Made by a program: the position numbers and the translations under genes. The notes below the pieces were generated by a model. That model worked only from the letters and a program-made list of their open reading frames with translations. It did not search any database and was not told the origin of the DNA. Below are positions 8,858 to 18,804 of a stretch of DNA of 64,000 bases, one piece after another (the stretch's first letter is position 1; the number at the start of each line of letters is the position of its first letter). This DNA comes from Hamadaea tsunoensis DSM 44101. Lineage in GTDB: Bacteria > Actinomycetota > Actinomycetes > Mycobacteriales > Micromonosporaceae. Location: NCBI RefSeq assembly GCF_000428945.1, contig NZ_AUAX01000005.1:419833-483832 (forward strand). Direction: 5' to 3'.

Positions 8858-10408
8858 CTACCGGAGGGGGATGTCGAGCCAGGAGGGGCCGGAGAAGGTC
8901 GCGTTGGCGAACGCTCCGTTGTCGTCGAGGTAGAGGCTGTCCGCGCCGTCGACGACGAGCGCCAGCCGGTGTCCGGCCGCCACGTCCCAGGCCGTCGCCG
9001 GCATGCGCAGGTCGAGGGTGATGGGGGTGCCCGCAGCGGAGCCGCGCCACGAGATCGGGGCGTTCGAGAGCAGCGATCCGGTGCCGAGCCCGTCCACGTC
9101 GTACAGGTACGCGATCAGGGTCCCATTGGCCGACGACGGCGTCACTCGCAGGTGGAGGGACGGGATGCCGCGGACGTGCCGGACGGAGGACGTCGAGGAC
9201 GACACCCAGACGCCGGCGTGGACCCGGTCGACCCCGGGGACCCAGACCGTCGGCGGTACGCCGGTCAGCGCCGCCAGGCCGTTCGAGATCAACGCGATCC
9301 CGCCGGAGGCGGTGGTGTCGAGATCGGTCCAGGTGAGCCGGGACCAGCCGGTCGCCGGGGTGCCGCCGAGGTCGCCGGTGCCGTCGAGGAGGCGTACCGG
9401 GCCGAGGCCGTAGCGGGTGGTGGCGGTCGGCCAGGCCGGGTAGGACTCGGTGGAGTTCTTGGTACGCAACACGACCGGGTTCTCGGTGTCGACGCCGTTG
9501 GCGATGCCGAGCAGGTAGTGGTCGAACCAGCGGCGGGTGGACGTCCACACCGCGTTGTCGAGGCCGATGATGCCGGTCAGTTCGGGGATGGCGTGGTCGC
9601 CGGGGGAGAACTCCAGCCGCTTCGGGGTGGTCAGCGAGCCGTAGAAGTCCACGAGCTGGTCGGGCGGGAACACGCTGTCCCCGTACGCGTTGGCCATCAG
9701 GATCGCCGGGTTGTTGGCGTTGATGGCGGACAGGTAGGTCTTCGCCGACCGGAGCCGGGCGAAGGCGAGGACGTCCGGGACGTTCTGGTAGTTCCAGAAG
9801 TCGTTGATGATCGTGTTGAACTCGTCGCTCGGGTGGCCGAGGAGCAGGGCGACTCCTTGGAGCAGGGCGGGCGCCTGCTGGTGGCGGGTCTGGTCGCCGT
9901 AGAGGCTGCTGGCCAGGTCCGACCAGCCGGACATGGCCGACACCGCGCGTACGCGAGCATCGGCCCCGGCGGCGATGAGGCTGATCCCGGCGCCGTAGGA
10001 GACGCCGGCCATGCCGATCCGGGCGGGGTCGGCGGTGGTGTGGGCGAGGGTCCAGGTGATTACGGTGCTGGCGTCGGCGATGTCCTTCGGGCCGGCGGTG
10101 TCGATCTTGCCGCCCGAGGTCCACCACCCGCGCGGCGTGTACGACACGACGGTGTAGCCGCCTTGGGCCAGGGCGGTCGCCTGCGCGACGTACTCGATGT
10201 CGTTCAGCCCCCAGGACGAGGGGAAGACGATCGCGGGGTGCGTGCCGGGGGTGGTCGATTCGATGACGTTGGCCTTCAGGACGACACCGTCGGCGGCGGT
10301 GATGTCCACAAAGGTCAGTGCTGTGGTGCTCGCGGCATGGGCGGGGACGGCGACGCCGACGCTGGCGAGGGCCAGAGCGGCGCCGAGGAGGAGGGTTCGG
10401 CGGATCAT
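8858..10408 (-). CDS. Secreted CocE/NonD-type alpha/beta hydrolase (S15-like)
   Basis: 516 residues. A Sec signal peptide (Arg-rich start, hydrophobic to about 22, A-H-A cleavage near 25) is followed by an alpha/beta-hydrolase domain. The nucleophile elbow is G-V-S-Y-G-A-G (Ser137), with an acid (D-Q-L-V-D) and a His (G-D-H-A-I-P) later. The C-terminal beta-sandwich (from about 330) resembles the X-Pro dipeptidyl-peptidase C-terminal domain found in CocE esterases. The substrate cannot be read from sequence. It follows fdhD on the same strand after 97 bases with its own possible control region. Confidence 0.82.
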   Translation of the reverse strand: MIRRTLLLGAALALASVGVAVPAHAASTTALTFVDITAADGVVLKANVIESTTPGTHPAIVFPSSWGLNDIEYVAQATALAQGGYTVVSYTPRGWWTSGGKIDTAGPKDIADASTVITWTLAHTTADPARIGMAGVSYGAGISLIAAGADARVRAVSAMSGWSDLASSLYGDQTRHQQAPALLQGVALLLGHPSDEFNTIINDFWNYQNVPDVLAFARLRSAKTYLSAINANNPAILMANAYGDSVFPPDQLVDFYGSLTTPKRLEFSPGDHAIPELTGIIGLDNAVWTSTRRWFDHYLLGIANGVDTENPVVLRTKNSTESYPAWPTATTRYGLGPVRLLDGTGDLGGTPATGWSRLTWTDLDTTASGGIALISNGLAALTGVPPTVWVPGVDRVHAGVWVSSSTSSVRHVRGIPSLHLRVTPSSANGTLIAYLYDVDGLGTGSLLSNAPISWRGSAAGTPITLDLRMPATAWDVAAGHRLALVVDGADSLYLDDNGAFANATFSGPSWLDIPLR

Positions 10409-10446
10409 GCGGGGGCCTCACTTCGGGACGGAAGTGCTACCGATGT

Positions 10447-10462
10447 GTTACCGGAGGGTAAC
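10447..10462. promoter_or_regulatory. Candidate operator upstream of the secreted hydrolase
   Basis: GTTACC-N4-GGTAAC is a perfect 6+6 palindrome about 40 bases upstream of the hydrolase start (minus strand). A related half site (ACCGATGAGTAAC, 10486-10498) lies farther upstream. The cognate regulator is unknown. Confidence 0.4.
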
Positions 10463-10505
10463 TACAGAGTGAGGCACGCCACAATACCGATGAGTAACAA
10501 AGGCA

Positions 10506-11327
10506 CTAGGAGATCACGCGGTGCGGGTGCGTATAGACGTTCATGCTGTCTCCACGCAGGAATCCGACCAGCGTCTGGCCGGCCGCGTCGGCCAGCTCCA
10601 CCGCGAGTGAGCTGGGCGCCGACACCGCGGCGACCACGCTGATCCCGGCCATCCACGCCTTCTGCGTCAGCTCGAACCCGGCCCGCCCGGACAGCATCAG
10701 CACCGTGCCCGCGAGCGGCAGCCGGCCGTCCTTCAGCGCCCAGCCCACCAGCTTGTCCACCGCGTTGTGCCGGCCCACGTCCTCGCGCGCCGCGAGCAGC
10801 TCGCCGTCCGCCGTGAACAATGCCGCCGCGTGCAGTCCGCCTGTACGCGCGAACGCCCGCTGGGCCGGCCGCAGCTTGTCCGGCAGTCCCACGAGGACGG
10901 CCGCGTCCACGGTCACCGGGTCGGCGCGTACGTCGAAGCGGGAACGCGTACGGATGGCGTCGATGCTCGCCTTGCCGCACACGCCGCACGAGCTGGTCGT
11001 GTAGAAGTTCCGTTCGGCCGTCGGATCGGGCGCGGGCACGTGCGGCGCGAGCACCACGTCCACGACGTTGTAGGTGTTCGGCGTCTCCGCTCCGGCGCAC
11101 AGCTGGGCCGTGTACACGTCCTCGGCCGTCGTGATCACGCCCTCGGTGAGCAGGAAGCCGAGGGCGAGATCGATCTCGTCGCCGGGCGTGCGCATGGTGA
11201 CGGCGAGGGGCTTCTTGCCGACCCGGATCTCCAGCGGTTCCTCGCCGGCGAGCAGGTCGCCTCTGGTCTGCGGAGTTCCGCCGACGGTGACGCGCGTGAC
11301 GGGACGGCGTACGGTGACCCGGCTCAT
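10506..11327 (-). CDS. fdhD: FdhD, sulfurtransferase for formate dehydrogenase-type enzymes
   Basis: 273 residues. FdhD passes sulfur from IscS-type desulfurases to the molybdenum cofactor of formate dehydrogenases. The conserved Cys pair is visible as S-S-C-G-V-C-G-K (Cys114 and Cys117), as are the D-E-x-D-L-A-L-G-F-L segment near 50 and the [11 protein letters not shown] motif. It begins 4 bases inside the oxidoreductase gene (ATGA), so the two are coupled, which supports its role in maturing that enzyme. One open frame runs through both genes, but the start at 11327 fits the family N-terminus. Confidence 0.92.
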   Translation of the reverse strand: MSRVTVRRPVTRVTVGGTPQTRGDLLAGEEPLEIRVGKKPLAVTMRTPGDEIDLALGFLLTEGVITTAEDVYTAQLCAGAETPNTYNVVDVVLAPHVPAPDPTAERNFYTTSSCGVCGKASIDAIRTRSRFDVRADPVTVDAAVLVGLPDKLRPAQRAFARTGGLHAAALFTADGELLAAREDVGRHNAVDKLVGWALKDGRLPLAGTVLMLSGRAGFELTQKAWMAGISVVAAVSAPSSLAVELADAAGQTLVGFLRGDSMNVYTHPHRVIS

Positions 11328-13585
11328 GGCGCCGCGCAGGGTTCGAGCCGCACGATGATCTGCTTCGAGACCGGGGTGTTCGACTCGGCCGCGGTGGAGT
11401 CCAGCGGCACGAGCACGTTCGCCTCCGGGAAGTACGCCGCGGCACAGCCCCGCGCGGTCGGGTACGCGATCACCCGGAACTGGTGCGCCGTCCGCTCCGA
11501 CCCGTCGACCCACTCGGAGACGACGTCCACATAGGATCCGTCGCGTACGCCGAGGGCATCCAGGTCGTCGGGGCTCACGAAGACCACCCGGCGACCCTGC
11601 TTGACCCCGCGGTAGCGGTCGTCGAGCCCGTAGATCGTGGTGTTGTACTGGTCGTGGCTGCGCATGGTCTGCAGGATCAGCCGGCCCGGCGGGACGTCGA
11701 TCGTCGCTAGTGGACTGACCGTGAAGTGCGCCTTGCCGTCCGACGTCGCGAACGTACGCGAGTCCCGCGGCGGATGCGGCAGCGTGAACCCGCCCGGCAC
11801 GGCGACCCGCGCCTCGAAGTCGGCGAACCCTGGCACGTGCGCGGCGATCAGTTCGCGGATCGCCCGGTAATCCGCCTGCCACGTACGCCACGGCAGCGCG
11901 TCGCCGAGCAGCCGTTCGGCGATGCCGCAGATGATGGCCACCTCGGAACGCAGCTCGGGCGAGGCCGGTTCGAGCGATCCTTGCGACGAGTGCACGGCCG
12001 ACATCGAGTCCTCGACCGTCACGAACTCCCCTTTGTCGAACTCCGTACGCCCCAGGCAGGGCAGGATCAGCGACACCTCGCCGGGCACCACGTGCGACCG
12101 GTTGAGCTTGGTGGACACGTGCACGGTCAGGTCGCAGGCGGCCAGGGCGGCCTCGGTGACCGGGGTGTCGGGCGTGGCCGCCGCGAAGTTGCCGCCGACC
12201 GCCACGAACACCTTCGCGTGCCCGTCGCGCATCGCCCGGATCGCCTCGACCGTGTCCAGCCCCTTCTCCACCGGCATCGCCACGCCGAGGCTGGCCCCGA
12301 GCTTCGGCACCCAGGCCGGCGGCTCGTGCCAGATCCCCATGGTCCGGTCGCCCTGGACGTTGGAGTGGCCGCGTACCGGGCACAGGCCGGCACCGGGTTT
12401 GCCGATCATCCCGCGCAGGAGCTGCACGTTCACGATCTCGCGGATCGTCGCCACGGCGTCGCGCTGCTGCGTCAGGCCCATCGCCCAGCACACGATCGTC
12501 GCCGGGCTGCCCGCGAACGCCCGGGCCGCCCGCTCGATCTCGCTGCGCCGCAGCCCGGTCGCCCGCTCGACCTCGGGCCAGTCCACCGTGGTACGCGCGG
12601 CCGCGTACTCGTCGAAGCCCTGCGCGTACGCGGAGATGAAGTCCTGGTCGAGCGCGCCCCAGCTGAGTAGGAGGTGACCGATGGCCTGGAAGAGGGCGAG
12701 GTCGCCGCCGAGGCGGATCTGGAGGAACTGGTCGGCCAGCGGCGTGCCCTTGCCGACGTAGCCGCCGGGCTTCTGGGGGTTGCGGAAGTTCATCAGCCCG
12801 GCCTCGGGCAGCGGGTTGATCGCGATGATCCGCGCGCCGCTCTTCTTGGCCTTCTCCAGCGCGGTGAGCATGCGCGGGTGGTTGGTGCCGGGGTTCTGGC
12901 CGACGATGACCAGCAGTTTCGCCTCGTGGATGTCGTCGAGGGTGACCGACCCCTTGCCGATGCCGATGGTGCTGGACAGGGCGGTGCCGGAGGACTCGTG
13001 GCACATGTTCGAGCAGTCCGGCAGGTTGTTCGTCCCGTACGCCCGCGCCAGCAGCTGGTAGAGGAACGCGGCCTCGTTCGACGTACGCCCCGACGTGTAG
13101 AACAGCGCCTCGTCCGGCCGCCCGCCCCGCAGCCGGTCCGCGACCACGTCGAACGCCTCGTCCCAGGAGACCGGGGTGTAGTGCCCGGCGCCGGCCCGGC
13201 GGATCATCGGCGAGGTGAGGCGGCCCTGCTGGCCCAGCCAGTAGTCCGTCTTCGCGGCCAGCTCGGAGATCGCGTACCGGGCGAAGAACTCGGGGGTGAT
13301 CCGCCGGAGCGTGGCCTCCTCGGCGACGGCCTTCGCGCCGTTCTCGCAGAACTCGGCGTGCGGCCGCTGTTCCGGCGCCGGTTCGGGCCAGGCGCAGCCG
13401 GGGCAGTCGAACCCGCCGGCCTGATTGATCTTGAGAAGGGTGAGTGTGGTGCGGCGTACGCCCATCTGGGCCAGGCCGGCCCGCAGGCCGTGCGTGACTC
13501 CGCCCAGCCCGGCGGCCGAGGTCATCGGCTTGCCGACCCGGGGGTGGCGTTCGTCGGGGTCCTCGACGGGCGGCTTGCGTGCCAT
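11324..13585 (-). CDS. FdhF/YdeP-family molybdopterin oxidoreductase
   Basis: 753 residues, typical for the YdeP branch of molybdopterin enzymes related to formate dehydrogenase. An N-terminal C-P-G-C motif (61-64) is followed by the molybdopterin domains. [10 protein letters not shown] near 191-200 gives Cys195 as the likely molybdenum ligand, where E. coli FdhF has selenocysteine. The C-terminal dinucleotide-binding domain (about 620-750) is complete. YdeP-like enzymes have poorly known substrates; a role in formate or acid-stress redox is only inferred. Coupled to fdhD. Confidence 0.87.
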   Translation of the reverse strand: MARKPPVEDPDERHPRVGKPMTSAAGLGGVTHGLRAGLAQMGVRRTTLTLLKINQAGGFDCPGCAWPEPAPEQRPHAEFCENGAKAVAEEATLRRITPEFFARYAISELAAKTDYWLGQQGRLTSPMIRRAGAGHYTPVSWDEAFDVVADRLRGGRPDEALFYTSGRTSNEAAFLYQLLARAYGTNNLPDCSNMCHESSGTALSSTIGIGKGSVTLDDIHEAKLLVIVGQNPGTNHPRMLTALEKAKKSGARIIAINPLPEAGLMNFRNPQKPGGYVGKGTPLADQFLQIRLGGDLALFQAIGHLLLSWGALDQDFISAYAQGFDEYAAARTTVDWPEVERATGLRRSEIERAARAFAGSPATIVCWAMGLTQQRDAVATIREIVNVQLLRGMIGKPGAGLCPVRGHSNVQGDRTMGIWHEPPAWVPKLGASLGVAMPVEKGLDTVEAIRAMRDGHAKVFVAVGGNFAAATPDTPVTEAALAACDLTVHVSTKLNRSHVVPGEVSLILPCLGRTEFDKGEFVTVEDSMSAVHSSQGSLEPASPELRSEVAIICGIAERLLGDALPWRTWQADYRAIRELIAAHVPGFADFEARVAVPGGFTLPHPPRDSRTFATSDGKAHFTVSPLATIDVPPGRLILQTMRSHDQYNTTIYGLDDRYRGVKQGRRVVFVSPDDLDALGVRDGSYVDVVSEWVDGSERTAHQFRVIAYPTARGCAAAYFPEANVLVPLDSTAAESNTPVSKQIIVRLEPCAAP

Positions 13586-13662
13586 AACGGCAGCCTAGCC
13601 CGGCCGGACGCACTGTGTACGCGCCGGTGCGGGCCAGGCCGCCGTCAAGGGCTCGCCCGGTT

Positions 13663-14043
13663 TCAGGATTTGCTGGGCGTGCCGAAGGCGAGGTTCACCA
13701 CCCAGCTGATCAGGCCGACGATGATCGCGCCCCAGAACGCCGCCCAGAAGCCGTTCACGTGGAACGGGATGTTGAGCTGGTCGCAGAGCCAGCTGACCAG
13801 CAGGAACAGCAGGGCGTTGACCACGAGTGCGATCAGGCCGAGGGTCAGCACGTAGAAGATGCAGCCCACCACGTGCAGGATCGGTTTCAGGATCGCGTTG
13901 ACGAGGCCGAAGATCAGGGCGACGCCGAGGTACGTGAGCACCTTCTTGACGTTGTTGTCGGTCGTCACCTCGATCCCGTCGACGAGCGCGGTCGCGAGCC
14001 ACAGCCCGCCCGCGGTGACGAGCAATCGGACGAGGAATCCCAT
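13663..14043 (-). CDS. Small membrane protein of the phage-holin 4_2 (YvlD-like) family
   Basis: 126 residues with four hydrophobic segments (about 4-22, 35-55, 60-82, 95-120). It has the N-A-I-L-K-P-I and L-N-A-L-x-x-x-x-x-S-W patterns of the YvlD/holin 4_2 family. Despite the family name these are usually chromosomal membrane proteins of unknown function. GTG at 14049 is an alternative start two codons upstream. The gene stands alone, divergent from the sugar importer. Confidence 0.75.
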   Translation of the reverse strand: MGFLVRLLVTAGGLWLATALVDGIEVTTDNNVKKVLTYLGVALIFGLVNAILKPILHVVGCIFYVLTLGLIALVVNALLFLLVSWLCDQLNIPFHVNGFWAAFWGAIIVGLISWVVNLAFGTPSKS

Positions 14044-14138
14044 GCTCACGATCGTGCCGGAAACACGGCGTACGCGAGGCGAAATGTCGCAGTTGGACGG
14101 CCCGCATTACAGATAGGCCTCATCGGCGCTCTTCGGTA

Positions 14139-14191
14139 TTGACGGACGTTGTCGGCACTGGTACCAACGTTTGTTAAGCAACTTGTCTAAC
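14139..14191 (+). promoter_or_regulatory. Promoter and operator of the sugar ABC importer
   Basis: TTGACG (14139-14144) and TACCAA (14162-14167) are spaced by 17 bases like a vegetative promoter. Just downstream, at 14173-14191, lies a palindrome GTTAnnCAA-C-TTGnnTAAC (7 of 9 pairs), a usual place for a sugar-responsive repressor. No regulator gene for it is in the window. Confidence 0.5.
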
Positions 14192-14225
14192 TATCTGCTT
14201 TCCGTAGGACGGAATGGAGTTCGGC

Positions 14226-15530
14226 ATGTCGGCAAACGGAATGGGCGGCGTCTCGCGCCGGGGTCTGCTCGCGGGCGGGATCGGCGCGGCCGCGCTCGCC
14301 GCCGCGGGCTGTGACGTCGGCGGGGGCGGGGCCGACTCGGGCGGCGCGGGCACCGGCGAAGGCAAGATCACGGCACTGTTCATGCAGCAGGCGGGCTACT
14401 CGGAGGACGACATCCGGGGAATGACGGCGGACTTCGCGAAGGCGTACCCCAAGATCACGGTCGAGCCGACGTTCGTCGCGTACGAGGCGCTGCACGACAA
14501 GATCGTCGCGGCCGCCCCGGCGGGCACGTACGACGTCGTCCTCATCGATGTCATCTGGCCGGCCGAGTTCGGCAGCAAGAAGATCGTCACCGACGTCACC
14601 GCGCAGTTCCCGGCGGCGTGGAAGACGGACATGCTCGGCGGCGCCCTCACGACCGCCGAGTACCAGAACAAGTTCTACGGCGTTCCGTGGATCCTGGACA
14701 CCAAGTACCTGTTCCACAACACCGAGATGCTCGGCAAGGCCGGTGTCGACGCCGCGTCGCTGTCCACGTGGGACGGCGTCCTGGCGGCGGCCACGAAGAT
14801 CAAGAACGCCGGCCTGGTCAAGTACCCGCTGATCTGGAGCTGGAAGCAGGCCGAGGCGCTCATCTGCGACTACACGCAGTTGCTCGGCGCGTTCGGCGGC
14901 AAGTTCCTCTCCGACGACTTCCAGTCGACGGCATTCGCCACCGGCGGCGGTCTCGACGCGCTCAAGTGGATGAAGAAGACCCTCGACGACGGGCTGACCA
15001 ACCCCAACTCGATGGAGTCGCTGGAGGAGGACGTCCGCAAGACGTTCTCCGAGGGCGGCGCGGCGATGGCCCTCAACTGGACCTACATGTTCAACGCCGC
15101 CAACGACCCGGCCCAGTCGAAGGTGGCCGGCAAGGTCGACGTGCTGCCCACGCCGGCGGGCTCGGCGGGCGCCCCCGGCGTCAACGGCTCGATGGCGCTG
15201 TGCGTGACCGGCGGCAGCAAGAACCAGAAGGCGGCCTGGACCTACATCTCCTACCTGACCGGCGCCGACGTCCAGAACAAGTACGCCAAGAGCAGCCTGC
15301 CCTGCTGGGCGAAGTCCTACGACGACCCTGCCGTGCTGTCGGTGGCCCCGAAGATGGTCCCGGCGGCCAAGAAGGAGCTGGCGAACCTGATCTCCCGGCC
15401 GGAGGTGCCCCGGTACAACGAGATCAGCCAGATCCTGCAGGCCGAGGTGCAGAACGCGCTGCTCGGCCGCAAGACCCCGGAGAAGGCCCTCGCCGACGCG
15501 GCGGACCAGGCGAAGTCGCTCTTGTCGTGA
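14226..15530 (+). CDS. Sugar ABC transporter substrate-binding lipoprotein
   Basis: 434 residues. S-R-R-G-L-L-A-G-G with a hydrophobic stretch and A-A-A-G-C gives a Tat-style lipoprotein signal with Cys29 as the lipid anchor. The mature part is a family 1 solute-binding protein (A-Y-P-K-I-T-V-E-P and G-V-P-W-I-L-D segments). It captures an unknown sugar outside the cell for the two permeases that follow. ATG at 14226 is preferred because GGAG lies 6 bases before it; ATG at 14214 is the alternative. The first permease overlaps its stop. Confidence 0.88.
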   Translation: MSANGMGGVSRRGLLAGGIGAAALAAAGCDVGGGGADSGGAGTGEGKITALFMQQAGYSEDDIRGMTADFAKAYPKITVEPTFVAYEALHDKIVAAAPAGTYDVVLIDVIWPAEFGSKKIVTDVTAQFPAAWKTDMLGGALTTAEYQNKFYGVPWILDTKYLFHNTEMLGKAGVDAASLSTWDGVLAAATKIKNAGLVKYPLIWSWKQAEALICDYTQLLGAFGGKFLSDDFQSTAFATGGGLDALKWMKKTLDDGLTNPNSMESLEEDVRKTFSEGGAAMALNWTYMFNAANDPAQSKVAGKVDVLPTPAGSAGAPGVNGSMALCVTGGSKNQKAAWTYISYLTGADVQNKYAKSSLPCWAKSYDDPAVLSVAPKMVPAAKKELANLISRPEVPRYNEISQILQAEVQNALLGRKTPEKALADAADQAKSLLS

Positions 15531-16429
15531 CCGGATTCCTGCGCAGGGGACGGGTGGCGCTGCTCGCGTACGCGCTGCTCGTCCCGGCCGCCCTGGTCGT
15601 CTTCGGGGTGGTGCTCTACCCAGCCGGCCGGGCGCTGGTGATCTCGTTCTTCGACGTGGACAGCCCGTTCCCCGGCGCGTACCCCTTCGTGGGGTTGAAG
15701 AACTACGCGGACATCCTGACCGGGGCGCGGTTCTGGACCGCGGCGCAGCACACGCTGTACTTCACGCTGGCCTCGACGACGCTGGAGGTGGTGCTGGGCC
15801 TCGGCCTGGCCCACCTGCTGGCGGCGCCGATCCGGCTGCGGTGGCTGTTTCGCGGCATCGTGATCCTGCCGTGGGCGCTGCCGACGATCGTCAACGGCGC
15901 GATGTGGCGCTGGATCCTCAACGCGGAGTACGGCGCGCTCAACGCCCTGCTCACCCAGCTGCACGTGCAGGGCGACTACCGCTCGTGGCTCGGCTCCGAC
16001 CCGTTCGTGGCGCTCAACATGGTGGTGGTCGCCGACGTCTGGAAGAACACGTCGCTGGTGGCGTTCTTCCTGCTGGCCGGCCTACAGACGATCCCGGGCG
16101 ACCTGCTGGAGGCGGCCCGCATCGACGGGGCCGGCCCGGTACGCGCCTTCCTGCGGGTCACGCTGCCGATGCTGCGCCCGACGCTGGCGGCGGTGCTGGT
16201 GCTGCGGATCATCGAGGCGTTCAAGGTGTTCGACATCATCTATGTGATGACGGGCGGCGGACCGGCCGGCGGTACGCAGACCGTCACCTTCCTCACCTAC
16301 CTGCAGGCGTTCTCGGCCGAGCGGTTCAGCTACGGAGCGGCGCTCGCCTACGTGACCGTGGTGGCGATCCTCCTGCTCGCCCTGATCTACCTGCGATTGC
16401 TGCGGCAACAGGAGCTGAGCGTGTCGTGA
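15527..16429 (+). CDS. Sugar ABC transporter permease (MalF-type)
   Basis: 300 residues with six membrane segments and the coupling-loop EAA motif (L-E-A-A-R-I-D-G-A-G at about residue 200). The GTG start overlaps the TGA of the binding protein. It forms a heterodimeric channel with the next gene. No ATPase gene is present nearby; actinobacterial sugar importers of this type commonly share an MsiK-like ATPase encoded elsewhere. Confidence 0.88.
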   Translation: MTGFLRRGRVALLAYALLVPAALVVFGVVLYPAGRALVISFFDVDSPFPGAYPFVGLKNYADILTGARFWTAAQHTLYFTLASTTLEVVLGLGLAHLLAAPIRLRWLFRGIVILPWALPTIVNGAMWRWILNAEYGALNALLTQLHVQGDYRSWLGSDPFVALNMVVVADVWKNTSLVAFFLLAGLQTIPGDLLEAARIDGAGPVRAFLRVTLPMLRPTLAAVLVLRIIEAFKVFDIIYVMTGGGPAGGTQTVTFLTYLQAFSAERFSYGAALAYVTVVAILLLALIYLRLLRQQELSVS

Positions 16430-17268
16430 AGAAGAACCGGCATGTCGGCGCGCACATCGGCGCCCTGGTCGCCTCGATCCTCATCCTCGCGCCGTTCGCC
16501 TGGCTCGTGATCACCTCGATCGCGGGTCAGACCGACCTGCTCGCCCGCCCGCTGCGCTGGTGGCCCGAGCACGTCACGCTCAGCCGCTACCGCGAGATCT
16601 TCTCCGGCGCGGCGGGCGGCGTCGCCGCCCAGTTCCGCTCCGCGATGGTCAACAGCCTGGTCGTCGCCGCCGGCACCGTGCTCATCAGCGTGTCCGTGGG
16701 CATCTTCGGCGGGTACGCGCTGGCGAGGCTGCGGTTCCCGCTGCGCCGGGTGACGCTGCTGTCGTTCCTCGTCACGTACATGCTGCCGCCGATCGTGCTC
16801 ATCATCCCGCTGTACCTGCTGATGGCGCGGTTCGGGCTGCTCGACACCAAGCTCGGTCTCGTGATCGTCTACTGCTCGCTGGCGACGCCGTTCGCCCTCT
16901 GGACGATGAACAACTTCTTCGGCTCGCTCCCGGTCGAGCTGGAGGAGGCCGCCCGGGTGGACGGCTGCTCACGGCTCGGCGCGCTGATCCGGATCATCCT
17001 GCCGTTGGCCCGGCCCGGGATCGTGGCGACCGTACTGTTCGTCTTCCTGCTCTGCTGGGACGAGTTCCTGTACGCGCTGATCTTCACCTCGACCTCGGAC
17101 GCGAAGACGATCCCGGTCGCGATCGCGGAGTTCACCGGGCGCAACGCGGTCGACTTCGGGCTGATCGCGGCGGGCGGCGTACTGGCGGCGGTGCCCCCGG
17201 TCCTGCTCGCCGTCGTGCTGCAGCGCCACCTGCTGAGCGGCTTGACGGCCGGAGCGCTCAAGGCCTGA
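16426..17268 (+). CDS. Sugar ABC transporter permease (MalG-type)
   Basis: 280 residues, six membrane segments and the EAA loop (L-E-E-A-A-R-V-D-G-C near 180). The GTG start overlaps the preceding stop. The C-terminus L-L-S-G-L-T-A-G-A-L-K is characteristic of the MalG branch. The last codons and stop are included in a 23-bp tandem duplication. Confidence 0.88.
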   Translation: MKKNRHVGAHIGALVASILILAPFAWLVITSIAGQTDLLARPLRWWPEHVTLSRYREIFSGAAGGVAAQFRSAMVNSLVVAAGTVLISVSVGIFGGYALARLRFPLRRVTLLSFLVTYMLPPIVLIIPLYLLMARFGLLDTKLGLVIVYCSLATPFALWTMNNFFGSLPVELEEAARVDGCSRLGALIRIILPLARPGIVATVLFVFLLCWDEFLYALIFTSTSDAKTIPVAIAEFTGRNAVDFGLIAAGGVLAAVPPVLLAVVLQRHLLSGLTAGALKA

Positions 17269-17306
17269 TCCTCTGTTCACGGGAGGCCTGATCATCTGTT
17301 CACGGG
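17261..17306. repeat. 23-bp tandem duplication at the end of the importer operon
   Basis: Positions 17261-17283 and 17284-17306 are identical except for one base (C/A at the eleventh). The unit contains the TGA stop of the permease gene. It looks like a recent slippage duplication; no function is evident. Confidence 0.85.
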
Positions 17307-17351
17307 CCGGGTCGCCGGAACCGCCCGGTGCGCGTACGCGTCGGAAGCCAC

Positions 17352-17798
17352 ATGTCGTCGCGTACCGCCTGGGCGGTTCTCGGGCTCGCGTTCCTGGTCG
17401 CCGGTTGCTCGACGGCCCCACCGGAATCGCCGGCGCCCACTCGTGTGATCACGTCGATCGTGCTCGACCGGACCGGCGGCGACGTCGGCCTCGATGATCA
17501 TCTCGTGCTGAACCCGAACGGGGACTGGGTCTACACCGACGGCAAGGGCCGGCGCGAACAGGGCGTGCTCGCAGCCGGGAAGACCGCGGACGCGTACGGG
17601 ATCGCGTCGGGGAAGGAGTTCGCCCGGGAGCTGGCGGCGCCGATGGCCAGCCCGCACTGCGTGGACGCGCCGCTCCTGCGGCTGACGGTCGGCAACGGCA
17701 GCGCGGGTTACGTGGACTGCACGGACGAGGTTCCGGTGCACCTCGGCCAGCTGGTCGAGATCCTCCAGGTGGAGATCCTCAACAAGCTCCCTCGTTAG
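17352..17798 (+). CDS. Predicted lipoprotein of unknown function
   Basis: 148 residues. The signal peptide ends in F-L-V-A-G-C (Cys19), a good lipobox. The mature part has no recognised motif; it holds two cysteines that could form a disulfide (H-C-V-D and V-D-C-T). ATG at 17352 follows a CGGAAG ribosome site. It ends 10 bases before the convergent M56 peptidase gene. Confidence 0.7.
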   Translation: MSSRTAWAVLGLAFLVAGCSTAPPESPAPTRVITSIVLDRTGGDVGLDDHLVLNPNGDWVYTDGKGRREQGVLAAGKTADAYGIASGKEFARELAAPMASPHCVDAPLLRLTVGNGSAGYVDCTDEVPVHLGQLVEILQVEILNKLPR

Positions 17799-17808
17799 CT
17801 TGAACCTG

Positions 17809-18756
17809 TCAGCGGGACAGCGCGCTCGGGCAGCCGTCGTCGGCGACCGTGCCGCCGAGGGCCACGCCCGCCGCGCCGACCGGCACCGCGAGGGCCAGAC
17901 CGAGCAGGCCGAGCGCGATCATCCGCGCGATGCCCGCGAGGCGTACGGGGTGGGCGGTCAGGCGCTCGACCCGGTTGACGACGTCCCCGCCGGCGCCCAG
18001 CCCCACCGCGGGAGCCCGGCCGAGCGCGACCGTCACGACCGCCTCGGCCAGCACGTAGGTGCCGTGCCGGCGGGCGGCGTAGTCGTCGGCGGCCAGCTCG
18101 CAGAGCCGCGCGACCGAACGCGCCGCGTGCCGGGACAGCGGTGCCGGCAGGGCCGCGGCGAACCCGTTCGCGAGCCCGATGAGCAGGTGATGGCGGCCGC
18201 GCAGGTGGCCGCGTTCATGCTCGACGGCCGCGGCCAGCTGCTCGGGGGACAGCGCGTCGAGGGCACCCCGGGAGGCGATGACCGCCGGCCGCCCGCCCGG
18301 TACGCAGTACAGCACCGGCTGATCGTGCTCGACGACCAGGAGATCGTCGTCGTCGCGGGCGACCAGGCCGAGCGACTGCAGATGAGCCCGGCGGGCGCGG
18401 CCGGCCCGGCGCAGCTCGACTGTCATGCGCGTCACCACCCACGCCGGTACGCACAGCGTGCACAACGCGCCGACCACGCCGACCGCGGTGGACCACCAGA
18501 CGAGCTGGTAGGTGCCGTGGAAGATCCGGAGGCAGGCGTCCATGAGGTGCGCCACGCTGTGGTTGATCGGAGGTAGGCTGACCGCCGCGTGCAGGCTCGC
18601 GGCGAGAAGAAAGGCGACGAAGGCCAGGTCCAGCCCCAGCCAAAGGGCGATACCGAGCCTCGGTGCCCGATCGACCCATCGCGCGGCCTGCAACGGGCGT
18701 GGTACCAAGTAACCCAGCACCGCCACGCACAGCAGGATCAGCGTCGCTTCGGTCAT
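17809..18756 (-). CDS. M56 (BlaR1/MecR1-like) membrane metallopeptidase
   Basis: 315 residues. Membrane segments lie at about 5-20, 38-60, 85-110 and near 195 and 290, with the zinc motif H-E-R-G-H at 180-184 after the A-A-A-V-E lead typical of M56 peptidases. Family members cleave BlaI-type repressors or lie beside them. There is no penicillin-sensor domain, so it is the short actinobacterial form with an unknown signal. It diverges from a BlaI-type gene 48 bases away. Confidence 0.85.
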   Translation of the reverse strand: MTEATLILLCVAVLGYLVPRPLQAARWVDRAPRLGIALWLGLDLAFVAFLLAASLHAAVSLPPINHSVAHLMDACLRIFHGTYQLVWWSTAVGVVGALCTLCVPAWVVTRMTVELRRAGRARRAHLQSLGLVARDDDDLLVVEHDQPVLYCVPGGRPAVIASRGALDALSPEQLAAAVEHERGHLRGRHHLLIGLANGFAAALPAPLSRHAARSVARLCELAADDYAARRHGTYVLAEAVVTVALGRAPAVGLGAGGDVVNRVERLTAHPVRLAGIARMIALGLLGLALAVPVGAAGVALGGTVADDGCPSALSR

Positions 18757-18804
18757 CGACTGAACGATGCCACGGTCCGAGCTAGATCGGAAGGAGTCCC
18801 CCCG

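Noticed and set aside
10506..13613. One open frame of 1035 codons covering fdhD and the oxidoreductase region
   Set aside because: Only its last 273 codons look like a protein (FdhD). The upstream part is a shadow of the 753-residue oxidoreductase gene in another frame; the two real genes overlap by 4 bases.
14226..17268. Incomplete importer as a broken operon
   Set aside because: Lack of an ATPase gene is normal where an MsiK-type ATPase is shared, and all three genes are intact.
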